From an uncultured Solirubrobacter sp. (lineage in GTDB: Bacteria > Actinomycetota > Thermoleophilia > Solirubrobacterales > Solirubrobacteraceae), in contig CALMNS010000640.1 of assembly GCA_937871635.1 (NCBI GenBank), positions 1 through 12,501 on the forward strand: 12,501 bases of DNA. Reading direction: 5' to 3'. The position numbers were made by a program, and so were the translations under genes. Under the pieces are notes generated by a model. That model was given only the letters and a program-made list of their open reading frames with translations, did not search any database and was not told the DNA's origin. Shown piece by piece: positions 5,774-12,501 of this stretch; the stretch's first letter is position 1, and each line of letters begins with the position of its first letter.

Positions 5774-7633
5774 ATGTGTGGAATCACCGGATGGGTCGGC
5801 GCGCCGGGACTCGACGACGGCGCGCTCGACCGGATGCGCGAGGCGATCCGCCATCGCGGACCGGACGACGACGCCGCCTACGTCGAGCCGGGCCGGGTGG
5901 CCCTCGGCTTCCGCCGGCTCTCGATCATCGACCTCGACGGCGGGGCGCAGCCGCTCGGGACCGAGTCGGGCCGCATCCAGGCCACCGTCAACGGCGAGAT
6001 CTACAACTTCCAGCGGCTGCGCGACGGGTTGCGCGGCCGCGGTCACACGCTGCGCACCGGGTCGGACTGCGAGGTCGTCCCGCATCTCTACGAGGAGGAG
6101 GGCGAGCGCTTCCTGCACCGCCTCCGCGGGATGTTCGCGATCGCGCTTTGGGACGGCGACCGCAACCGCCTGCTGCTCGCGCGCGACCGGCTGGGCGTCA
6201 AGCCGCTCTACTACGCCGAGGTGCCCGGCGGCCTGCTCTACGCGAGCGAGCCGGGCGCGATCCTGGCGAGCGGCGCGATCGCCGCCCAGCCGGACCTCGC
6301 GGCGATCGCCCAGTACCTGACGCTCCAGTACGTCCCCGCCCCGCTCAGCGGGTTCGCGGGGATCCGCAAGCTGCATCCCGGGGAGCTCCTGGTCTGGGAG
6401 GACGGCAGGCTCCGCACCGAGCGGTGGTGGTCGCTCACCCACGGCGCCGGCGTCGACAACGTCTCCGAGGCGGATCGCCTCGACGAGCTCGACTCGACGC
6501 TGAGCGAGGCGACCCGCCTCCGCCTGATCGCCGACGTCCCGGTCGGCGCGTTCCTCTCGGGCGGGATCGACTCGAGCCTGGTGGTCTCCTACATGGCCGA
6601 GCACGCCACCGACGTCCGGACCTTCTCGATCGACTTCCCGCTGGCCAGGTTCTCCGAGGGCCGGCACGCGCGCGAGGTGGCCGATCTCTACGGGACCCGC
6701 CACGAGGACCTCGTCGTGGAACCGGACATCCTGCCCACCGTCGGCCAGGCCATCCGCGCCGCCGGCGAGCCGTTCGCCGACTCGTCGGCCATCCCGACCT
6801 ACCTGCTCTCCGAGCTGACGCGGAGGAAGGTCACCGTGGCGCTGTCGGGCGACGGGGGCGACGAGGCGTTCGCGGGCTACGTCCGGCACCGGATCGCCGC
6901 GACGGCCGACCGCCTGGGGCCCGCGCTCACCCTGGCGGAGCCCCTGGCCCGGGCCGTCGGCCGCATCCCCGGCAACGGACGCGTCGCCCGCCTCAAGCGC
7001 GGGGCGGCGGCGGTCGCCCGCTCCCCCCACGACCGCTACGCCGCGATCATGTCCCACTTCGAGCCGGCCGCGCTCGAGCGGCTCTGCACGCCGGCCTTCC
7101 TGTCCGAGGCGGGCGGCCCGCGGCGCGCGTGGGACGAGGTCCTCGCGCTCTCGCCGGACCGCGGGGTCGACCGGTACCTCACGCTCGACACGGCCTCCTA
7201 CCTCCCGGGCGACCTCCTGCTCAAGGTCGACCGGACCTCGATGTGGCACGCCCTGGAGGTCCGCTCGCCCCTGCTCGACCACGAGGTCCACGAGCTCGCC
7301 GCGCGTACGCCGCAGCACATGAAGCTGCGCCGGGGCGAGACGAAGTGGCTGCTCAAGCAGCTCGCCCGGCGCCGCGGACTTCCCGAGCACCTGGTGACCC
7401 GGCGCAAGAAGGGCTTCGGCATCCCGGTCGGCGAGTGGTTCCGGGGAGACCTGCGGCCGTGGGTGGAGGGCGTGCTGCGCGACCCGGGCACGCGCGAGCG
7501 CGGCTGGTTCGACCCGTCCGAGGTCGACCGCCTGCTCGACGACCACCTCGCCGGCCGCGCCGACCACACGCCCCGGTTGTGGAACCTCACGATGCTCGAG
7601 CTGTGGCAGCGTGAACGGATCGATGGGGCCTGA
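5774..7633 (+). CDS. asnB: Asparagine synthetase B-type glutamine-hydrolysing amidotransferase
   Basis: Two-domain amidotransferase of 619 residues. The N-terminal class II glutaminase begins at the nucleophile Cys2 (MCGITGWVG) and keeps the glutamine-site residues: RHRGPDD (26-32), Arg48, Asn73-Gly74-Glu75 (VNGEIYNF) and Asp98 (GSDCEVV, with Cys where Thr is common). The ammonia goes to a C-terminal ATP-pyrophosphatase domain with the PP-loop SGGIDSS (262-268), SGDGGDEAF, KVDRTSMWHALEVRSPLLDH and RRKKGFGIPVGEWFRGDLR. The last is usual in AsnB paralogues of polysaccharide loci. Family chemistry is adenylation of a carboxylate followed by amidation. In this setting the acceptor may be a sugar uronate rather than aspartate, which is inference. 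The start is fixed by Cys2 after initiator Met removal. The 3' end overlaps the glycosyltransferase gene. Confidence 0.93.
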   Translation: MCGITGWVGAPGLDDGALDRMREAIRHRGPDDDAAYVEPGRVALGFRRLSIIDLDGGAQPLGTESGRIQATVNGEIYNFQRLRDGLRGRGHTLRTGSDCEVVPHLYEEEGERFLHRLRGMFAIALWDGDRNRLLLARDRLGVKPLYYAEVPGGLLYASEPGAILASGAIAAQPDLAAIAQYLTLQYVPAPLSGFAGIRKLHPGELLVWEDGRLRTERWWSLTHGAGVDNVSEADRLDELDSTLSEATRLRLIADVPVGAFLSGGIDSSLVVSYMAEHATDVRTFSIDFPLARFSEGRHAREVADLYGTRHEDLVVEPDILPTVGQAIRAAGEPFADSSAIPTYLLSELTRRKVTVALSGDGGDEAFAGYVRHRIAATADRLGPALTLAEPLARAVGRIPGNGRVARLKRGAAAVARSPHDRYAAIMSHFEPAALERLCTPAFLSEAGGPRRAWDEVLALSPDRGVDRYLTLDTASYLPGDLLLKVDRTSMWHALEVRSPLLDHEVHELAARTPQHMKLRRGETKWLLKQLARRRGLPEHLVTRRKKGFGIPVGEWFRGDLRPWVEGVLRDPGTRERGWFDPSEVDRLLDDHLAGRADHTPRLWNLTMLELWQRERIDGA

Positions 7634-8792
7634 GCGCGGCCGGCTCCCCAGGGTCCTCTTCGTCATCGGGAGCCTCGAGCCGGGCGGGAGCGAGGGGCAG
7701 CTCGTGGAGCTGCTCGAGCACGTGCACGGCTCCCGCGTCGACGCGGGGCTCGTCGCGCTCGCGCCGGCCGGCGACCCCCGGCACACCCTGACCGTGCGGC
7801 GCCTCGGCTTGCCGTTCCGCGTCCTGGGAGGCCAGCGCCTCAAGGTGACGAGGGTGGCCGACTCGGTCCGCGGGCTGGCCGGGGTGCTGCGGGCGTTCCG
7901 TCCCGACCTGGTCTCGCCCTGGCTCGAGCAGTCGGCGCTGCTCGCCGCGCCGATCGCCCGCAGTCGCGGCATCCCGGTCCTCCTCGCGCGCCGCAACGTC
8001 TCAGGGCCGTACGCGTCGCGGTCGGCGCCGATGGTCGCGGCCATCCACGCCGCCGAGCGCCTCGCCGTCCTCGCGACGGCCAACTCGAGGGCCGTCGCGG
8101 CCGAGACGGTGCGGCGCGGCGTGCCCGCCGACCGGGTGCGGGTGATCCTCAACGGCCGGGTGACCCCGCCGGCGGCTCCGTTGCCCGCCTCGCCCGTGGT
8201 GAGCCTGGGCTACCTCGCGCGGATGCGCCCGGAGAAGGGGCATCTGCGACTCCTGCGTGCCCTGCGGGGCCTGCGCACCGAAACGCCCTGGCGCGTCGAC
8301 CTCGCCGGGGGCGGTCCGCTGGAGGCCGTGGTCCGGCAGGAGGTCGAGGCGCACGGCCTCGCCGATCGGATCCGGTTCTGCGGCCCGGTGTCCGACGTGG
8401 AGGGCTTCTGGCGCGAGCGCGACGTGGCCGTGCTGCTCTCCGACCACGAGGGCTCGCCCAACGCGCTGATCGAGGCGGCCCTGATGGGCCGGCCGCTGGT
8501 GGCGACCGCGGTCGGGGGCGTCCCGGAGATCGTCGACGCGGAGATGGGCCTGCTCGTCGACCCCGACGACGACGAGGCGATCACCGCCGCCCTCCGCCGG
8601 ATGATCGAGGATCGCGCGCTGCGCGAGCGATGCGGCGCCCGGGCACGCCAGCACGCGGCCGCGCGGCACTCGATCGACACCTTCGTCGACGCGCACTGCG
8701 CCGCGATCGACGAGGCGCTGGAGCTGGCTGGGCGCTGGGCTATCGGCCGATCTCGCGAAGGCGACCGACGACTCGCCTCACGAGGCGCATGA
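7623..8792 (+). CDS. Glycosyltransferase family 4 (GT-B fold)
   Basis: Retaining GT-B glycosyltransferase of the GT4 type, about 389 residues, adding a sugar from a nucleotide donor to the growing lipid-linked glycan in the cytoplasm. The N-terminal domain has LFVIGSLEPGGSEGQ, typical of the GGxE/GGSE acceptor-side loop. The C-terminal donor domain has GYLARMRPEKGH, the AGGGPLEAVV strand-loop, and the EX7E motif at Glu276-Glu284 (EGSPNALIE), followed by VATAVGGVPEIV and GLLVDPDD. ATG 7623 overlaps the AsnB stop by 11 nt; GTG 7611 would add four residues and cannot be excluded. The last 53 nt run into the 3' end of the flippase gene on the other strand, giving an Arg-rich tail (GDRRLASRGA) that does not look like a family element. 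The donor sugar is not predictable. Confidence 0.92.
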   Translation: MGPERGRLPRVLFVIGSLEPGGSEGQLVELLEHVHGSRVDAGLVALAPAGDPRHTLTVRRLGLPFRVLGGQRLKVTRVADSVRGLAGVLRAFRPDLVSPWLEQSALLAAPIARSRGIPVLLARRNVSGPYASRSAPMVAAIHAAERLAVLATANSRAVAAETVRRGVPADRVRVILNGRVTPPAAPLPASPVVSLGYLARMRPEKGHLRLLRALRGLRTETPWRVDLAGGGPLEAVVRQEVEAHGLADRIRFCGPVSDVEGFWRERDVAVLLSDHEGSPNALIEAALMGRPLVATAVGGVPEIVDAEMGLLVDPDDDEAITAALRRMIEDRALRERCGARARQHAAARHSIDTFVDAHCAAIDEALELAGRWAIGRSREGDRRLASRGA

Positions 8793-10116
8793 TGGTGCGG
8801 GCGTCCTCCGTAGTCGGGACGAGCACCTCACGCAGCCGGAGCCCAGTGACTCGCAGCCCCCAGAGGACGAAGGCGAACGTGACAGCGGAGTAGGCGATCG
8901 AGGAGGCGAGACCGGCACCCACGAGACCGAGGGTGGGGAGGAGCGCCACGTTGAGCGCGAGGTTGATCACCAGCGCACCAACGCCGATCGCCGTCAGCCG
9001 CCACGGCCGCTCCTGGCGCACGAGCCAGTTGCCGAGCGGCCGACTGATCGCCAGCGCAACCACGCCCGGAAGGAGCGCCATCATCGCCCCGTACGCGTCC
9101 GCGAACCCGGCACCGTAGAACGCCGGAATCACGAGCCAGAGGCTCGCCGCGGAAAGCGCTCCGAGCGCGACGACGAAGACGAGGTTGAAGCGAGCGATCC
9201 TGAAGGAGAGCCGCCCGGCTTCCTGGATGCCCGTCCCGGATTGGTACGGCAACGCGGCGATGACCAACGGGTTGGTCAGCAGCACCAGCAGTTCGGCGAG
9301 CAGGACCGCGAGCGCGTAGATCCCCATCTCGCGCACCCCGAGGTACAGGCTGACGAGGAAGATGTCGGCTCGCAGAAGGAGGTTCGTGGCGACGAGCCCG
9401 AGGTGGAGCTTCAGACCCATCGCGACCGTCGCGCGGAGCCTGACCACGTCGAGCGCGGGTCGCGGGGGCGCGAACCTGCGGGCCCACCAGACGAGGAGCA
9501 GCCAGGGAACGATCACGTTGGTGGCGTAGAGCAACAGCACCAGCCGGACGTTCAGCATGCCGACGGCCGTCAGGGCGACCAGCAGTGTCGTCTGGACGAC
9601 AGCGCCGGCCAGCGTCGCGAACTGCGATCGCGTGACGCGGCGGGCCAGGAGGAAGAGGTTCGTCATCCAGAGCAGGTGCAGCTGGAAGGGCAGGGTCGCG
9701 GCCACGATGAGCACGTCGGTCAGGGGGACGCCGTCGAAGACCGACCCGGACGTCGCGGCGTAGAACGCAAGAAGACCGATCGCAGCAACCGCGCCGCAGG
9801 GCAGGCAGAGCAGCGTCACGTTCGCCGACAGCTCGGGCAGCGAGAAGCGACGCTGGGCGAAGTAGAGGGTGTTGGCCGACTCCTGGTTGATGCTGGCCAG
9901 CACGACGGCGAGCAACGCTGCGGTGACCGGCAATTGGTAGAGACCCCGCCCTTCCGGGCCGAGCGCACGGGCGATCAGCACACTGCCGAGCAGGCCCAAG
10001 GCATAGCCCAGCAACTGCGCACCGAACGCGCCGGCGGTCCCAGAGGCAATGGTGTCCGTCCCCGCCTCTCGCGACGGATCGACCACGGCCCTGCCCCGCG
10101 AGGGTGCCGTGCTCAC
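8740..10116 (-). CDS. Polysaccharide flippase, Wzx/MOP superfamily
   Basis: Integral membrane protein of 458 residues with about 12-14 hydrophobic segments, of the MOP/Wzx oligosaccharide flippase type, which moves undecaprenyl-linked repeat units across the cytoplasmic membrane. The N-terminal ASGTAGAFGAQLLGYALGLLGSVLIARALGPEGRGLYQ is the classic family start, ending in the LGPEGRG loop. Further signs are LLRADIFLVSLYLGVREMGIYALAV in the middle and PTLGLVGAGLASSIAY near the end. The start is GTG 10116, with no ribosome site upstream. It is the only gene of its strand in this stretch and converges on the GT4 gene, overlapping it by 53 nt. By eye its GC (about 67%) is lower than that of the genes to the left, and A/T-ending codons are commoner, suggesting a different origin. 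The exact flippase subfamily and substrate are unknown. Confidence 0.9.
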   Translation of the reverse strand: MSTAPSRGRAVVDPSREAGTDTIASGTAGAFGAQLLGYALGLLGSVLIARALGPEGRGLYQLPVTAALLAVVLASINQESANTLYFAQRRFSLPELSANVTLLCLPCGAVAAIGLLAFYAATSGSVFDGVPLTDVLIVAATLPFQLHLLWMTNLFLLARRVTRSQFATLAGAVVQTTLLVALTAVGMLNVRLVLLLYATNVIVPWLLLVWWARRFAPPRPALDVVRLRATVAMGLKLHLGLVATNLLLRADIFLVSLYLGVREMGIYALAVLLAELLVLLTNPLVIAALPYQSGTGIQEAGRLSFRIARFNLVFVVALGALSAASLWLVIPAFYGAGFADAYGAMMALLPGVVALAISRPLGNWLVRQERPWRLTAIGVGALVINLALNVALLPTLGLVGAGLASSIAYSAVTFAFVLWGLRVTGLRLREVLVPTTEDARTIMRLVRRVVGRLREIGR

Positions 10117-10269
10117 AGGGACGAACTAACGAGCATCGGAACCTCGTCGTATGAGCGGTCGGATCGAAGCAAGGCGACGGGACGCAGGATCGACCGGGGA
10201 GTGAACCTACTGGCTGGATGGGACGGTCGGCTCTAGCATGGCCGCCGAACCCTGAGCAGCGGAGCGATC
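10117..10269. promoter_or_regulatory. Divergent intergenic region between flippase and methyltransferase genes
   Basis: This 153-nt gap must hold the promoters of both flanking genes. On the + strand TAGCAT (10234-10239) could be a -10 element and GGAG (10261-10264) lies 5 nt before the TTG start at 10270. On the - strand TTAGTT (10129-10124) lies 7 nt before GTG 10116, possibly a leaderless promoter. No convincing -35 boxes, operators or small genes are visible. Confidence 0.35.
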
Positions 10270-11169
10270 TTGACCCAGGCCACACCCTTGTCTCATGCCC
10301 CGTCCACAGTAGTTCCGGCACACGCGGAGGAGGTCCGCAGAGGCGAGCGCTTCGAGTTCGGCGAGAACTGGCAGCGGTTCCTGAGCGTCCTTGACGAGCA
10401 GCGGATCGCGGAGGCGGAGCGATCCCTCCAGGCGATGCTCGGCGTGGAGCACCTCGACGGACTGAGCATGGTCGACGCAGGCTGTGGGAGCGGGCTCTTC
10501 TCCCTCGCCGCGGTCCGGCTCGGCGCCGCCCGGGTGCACTCGTTCGACTTCGACCCGAGCAGCGTGGCGTGCGCGCGAGAGCTCCATCGCCGCTTCGCAC
10601 CCGACGCGGGTCACTGGACGGTCGCCGGTGCGAGCGTGCTCGAGGAGAGCTCGCTCGAGCCGCTCGAGGGATGGGACCTGGTCTACTCCTGGGGGGTGCT
10701 CCACCACACGGGCGACATGCGACGCGGCCTCGACAACGTCGCTCGTGCCGTCGCCCCCGGTGGCCGGCTGTTCGTCTCGATCTACAACGACCAAGGGCTG
10801 CGCAGCCGCCTCTGGCGTGCGGTGAAGCGGACCTACAACGTCCTTCCCGCGGCCTTGCGGGTCCCCTTCGCGATCGCCGTCATGGCGCCGCGCGAGGCCC
10901 TCTCCCTCGGCCTGTCGACCGCCACGCTCAAGCCCTGGCGGTACGTCAGGTCCTGGACCGAGTACAAGCGGTCACGGGGCATGAGCCGGTGGCACGACCT
11001 GATCGACTGGGTCGGTGGCTATCCGTTCGAGGTGGCCACTCCCGAGCAGATCTTCGAGCACTTCAAGCAACGGGGCTTCACCCTCGAGAAGCTGGTGACC
11101 GCCGGCGGCGGGCTCGGCTGCAACCAGTTCGTCTTCAGACGGCCACCGGCAGACCGGCCGGTCACCTGA
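10270..11169 (+). CDS. Class I SAM-dependent methyltransferase
   Basis: Methyltransferase of 299 residues. Motif I is MVDAGCGSGLFSLAA, followed by the acidic FDFDPSS strand end that binds the SAM ribose, then WDLVYSWGVLHHTGDM and VAPGGRLFVSIYNDQG. After the core fold comes a helical, partly hydrophobic insert (SRLWRAVKRTYNVLPAAL and following), then a C-terminal part ending GGGLGCNQFVFRR. This layout is shared with the gene at the right edge. The start is taken at TTG 10270, supported by GGAG 5 nt upstream; a later start is possible because the first 20 residues are not conserved-looking. It ends 8 nt inside the converging methyltransferase gene. The substrate is unknown; its place in a glycan locus suggests a sugar. 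Confidence 0.88.
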   Translation: MTQATPLSHAPSTVVPAHAEEVRRGERFEFGENWQRFLSVLDEQRIAEAERSLQAMLGVEHLDGLSMVDAGCGSGLFSLAAVRLGAARVHSFDFDPSSVACARELHRRFAPDAGHWTVAGASVLEESSLEPLEGWDLVYSWGVLHHTGDMRRGLDNVARAVAPGGRLFVSIYNDQGLRSRLWRAVKRTYNVLPAALRVPFAIAVMAPREALSLGLSTATLKPWRYVRSWTEYKRSRGMSRWHDLIDWVGGYPFEVATPEQIFEHFKQRGFTLEKLVTAGGGLGCNQFVFRRPPADRPVT

Positions 11170-11932
11170 CGAGCACCAGCACCCGGGTGTGGAGGCCCCG
11201 GTAGAGCGAGGGCGCCCCCGGCATCCCCATCAGCGGCGCCACCAGGCGCGAGACCCTGCTGACCGGCCGGCTCGCGCTGACGAACGTCGCCTCATCCCAC
11301 TCGACCCGTGCGAAGTGCGGGCGGGCGCGAAGCTCCCACTCGCGCGCGGTCGGATAGCTGATCCCGGTCTTGCAGTACTGCGTGTTCGCCAGCGCCACGT
11401 CCTGGGCCGGGAGCCCGTCCTGGAACTCGTTGCGGATGCCGAGGCGCGCCCACAGCGACATCGCCCCGAAGCTCTGCACCCTCCCACCCAGCGGCACGTG
11501 CATGTGGGGCTCTATCGGACGCCATCGGGCCGGGAACACATGCAGCGACACCCCTCCGGGGCGCAGGACGCGCGCGATCTCCGCCAGCGCGCCCCCGGGG
11601 TCCAGTACGTGCTCCATCACCGACGTGGAGTACACGCAGTCGAACTCCTCGTCGTCGAACGGGAGCCGGTAGTCCGGGGCGTGGACCCGACGCAGGAAGG
11701 TCTCCTCGGAGGAGCCCTGCGCATGCGAGGAGTAGATCTGGTCGACACCCCATGCGTCGTAGCCCGCCTCCCGGAACTCGGCCACGTGACGGCCGGCGCC
11801 CGCTCCGAAGTCCAGCACGCGATGCGCCGGAGCCAAGGGCACGCCGGCCGCCATGGAGAGCTGCTCGAAGATGGCCACGACGCGCTGGCCCGGCGGCGGA
11901 AGGACGCGGTCGCCCGCGGTGTAGTTCGTCAC
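11162..11932 (-). CDS. Class I SAM-dependent methyltransferase
   Basis: Methyltransferase of 256 residues of the Methyltransf_11 kind. Motif I is RVLDFGAGAGRHVAEF, with the ribose-binding Asp in WGVDQI. FDCVYSTSVMEHVLDP and VLRPGGVSLHVFP complete the core. The C-terminal part has HMHVPLGGRVQSFGAMSLW and an ARVEWDEATFVSASR strand near the end, with no helical insert like its neighbours. The start is GTG 11932, 9 nt after the stop of the preceding - strand methyltransferase gene, so the two look cotranscribed. The tail overlaps the converging + strand methyltransferase by 8 nt. The substrate is unknown. Confidence 0.88.
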   Translation of the reverse strand: MTNYTAGDRVLPPPGQRVVAIFEQLSMAAGVPLAPAHRVLDFGAGAGRHVAEFREAGYDAWGVDQIYSSHAQGSSEETFLRRVHAPDYRLPFDDEEFDCVYSTSVMEHVLDPGGALAEIARVLRPGGVSLHVFPARWRPIEPHMHVPLGGRVQSFGAMSLWARLGIRNEFQDGLPAQDVALANTQYCKTGISYPTAREWELRARPHFARVEWDEATFVSASRPVSRVSRLVAPLMGMPGAPSLYRGLHTRVLVLVR

Positions 11933-11939
11933 GTGCGGA

Positions 11940-11943
11940 CCTT
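11940..11943 (-). promoter_or_regulatory. Short ribosome binding site for the 11932 methyltransferase
   Basis: On the - strand AAGG lies 7 nt before GTG 11932 and overlaps the TAA stop of the upstream gene. The stop and ribosome site sharing bases points to coupled translation. TAAGGT here could also be read as a TAnnnT promoter element, but the operon layout makes the ribosome site likelier. Confidence 0.35.
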
Positions 11944-12501
11944 ATGGGCCCGCGGGCGCCCGGGCCGGCTCGTCCGAGCCAGGATCCGCACCCGACCTCG
12001 CTGCGCCCCGATACCCGACCACGCACCAGAACGGCACGTCCTCGGAGAACACCAGGTCCTCGAGCCCGGCCTGGCGCATCATGCGCTCGATCTCCGCCCG
12101 GGTGAAGCGCTGCTCCAACCGCGTGGAGAAGCGGTCGTAGGCGTCCGTTCGCATCGTGTAGAGCGAGCGCTCGGCGTAGTAGGCGAGCGGCATGCCCGCC
12201 GCCCCGGGGACGCCGAGCCGCTCGGCGACCCGCGCGGCGCGGGCGAGCGGGACGTAGACCGCGAGGGCGATCGCTCCGCTCACCGCGAGCTTGACGCGGT
12301 GGGGGGAGCGCGAGAGCACCCGCCGCACGACGTCGCTGACCCGCCACAGCGCGCGGTACCACCCCGGCCGGTTGTCGAACGCGTAGTAGAGGTACAGGAG
12401 CAAGGGCGCTCCAGGCTTGAGCAGCCGGGCGCAGGCCTCGATGCCCGCCAGCGGATCCGGGACGTGGTGCAGCACGCCCAGCGAGTAGCCGAAGTCCATG
12501 C
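11942..12501 (-). CDS. Class I SAM-dependent methyltransferase (5' end missing)
   Basis: The C-terminal 185 or so residues of a methyltransferase whose start and motif I lie beyond the right edge; the ATG at 12499 is internal. FGYSLGVLHHVPDP corresponds to the usual YSxGVLHHxPDP segment after the SAM pocket, and LLKPGAPLLLYLYY follows. As in the gene at 10270, a basic helical insert comes next (WYRALWRVSDVVRRVL, then a hydrophobic stretch), with a TRAEIERMMRQAGL helix and a short Ala/Pro-rich tail at the end. The two are probably of one subfamily. The stop is TAA 11944-11942, 9 nt before the next gene on this strand. Confidence 0.85.
   Translation of the reverse strand, partial: MDFGYSLGVLHHVPDPLAGIEACARLLKPGAPLLLYLYYAFDNRPGWYRALWRVSDVVRRVLSRSPHRVKLAVSGAIALAVYVPLARAARVAERLGVPGAAGMPLAYYAERSLYTMRTDAYDRFSTRLEQRFTRAEIERMMRQAGLEDLVFSEDVPFWCVVGYRGAARSGADPGSDEPARAPAGP

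Noticed and set aside
3685..8152. Long open frames on the - strand (for example 5745-3685 and 8152-5663)
   Set aside because: They lie antisense to genes with clear catalytic motifs, have low-complexity Arg/Ala/Glu-rich or Val/Asp-rich translations and no recognisable domains. Such frames are expected by chance in DNA with extreme GC at codon position three.
11152..11189. Perfect palindromes GACCGGCCGGTC (11152-11163) and CACCCGGGTG (11180-11189) at the convergent gene ends
   Set aside because: Both lie within coding sequence, have little or no loop for a terminator hairpin and no T tract. Short GC palindromes are common by chance here, so I do not call a bidirectional terminator.
1..12501. 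tRNA or rRNA genes, CRISPR arrays, insertion sequences, attachment sites
   Set aside because: I see no cloverleaf, no regularly spaced repeats, no transposase and no terminal inverted repeats. The only mobile element supported is the intein.

Overview
The window is about 12.5 kb of very GC-rich DNA, roughly 72-73% by eye. Codons almost always end in G or C, many starts are GTG or TTG, genes are tightly packed or overlapping, and few starts have a Shine-Dalgarno site. This fits a high-GC actinomycetote, possibly of the Thermoleophilia/Solirubrobacterales kind. That placement is inferred from style only, not from a marker gene.

The content is part of a surface-glycan (exopolysaccharide, capsule or O-antigen-like) locus. 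Left to right on the + strand are: the 3' end of a SAM methyltransferase (2-457); a structured non-coding leader with four consecutive hairpins (about 530-608); a WecG/TagA/CpsF glycosyltransferase (to 1471); a nucleotide-sugar 6-dehydrogenase (1486-2751); an extended-SDR epimerase/dehydratase (2748-3725); GDP-mannose 4,6-dehydratase (3715-5706); an AsnB-type amidotransferase (5774-7633); and a GT4 glycosyltransferase (7623-8792). On the - strand is a Wzx/MOP-type flippase (10116-8740). It converges on the GT4 gene, overlaps it by 53 nt, and is less GC-biased than the block to its left. After a divergent intergenic region come a + strand methyltransferase (10270-11169) and two - strand methyltransferases in tandem (12501-11942, cut by the window edge, and 11932-11162).

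The genes fit a pathway in which nucleotide sugars are made (a uronic acid from the dehydrogenase, GDP-4-keto-6-deoxymannose from GMD, possibly processed by the SDR). Carboxylates may be amidated by the AsnB-like enzyme. Sugars are then assembled on a lipid carrier by the WecG/TagA and GT4 transferases, methylated, and flipped across the membrane.

The standout feature is a complete 342-residue intein (4255-5280) inside the GMD gene, in frame. It has splicing residues at both ends and two LAGLIDADG motifs that keep their acidic residues. It sits in the conserved NHE/SPRRG substrate-binding loop, and the host codons just beside the insertion are atypical in a way that suggests co-conversion during homing.
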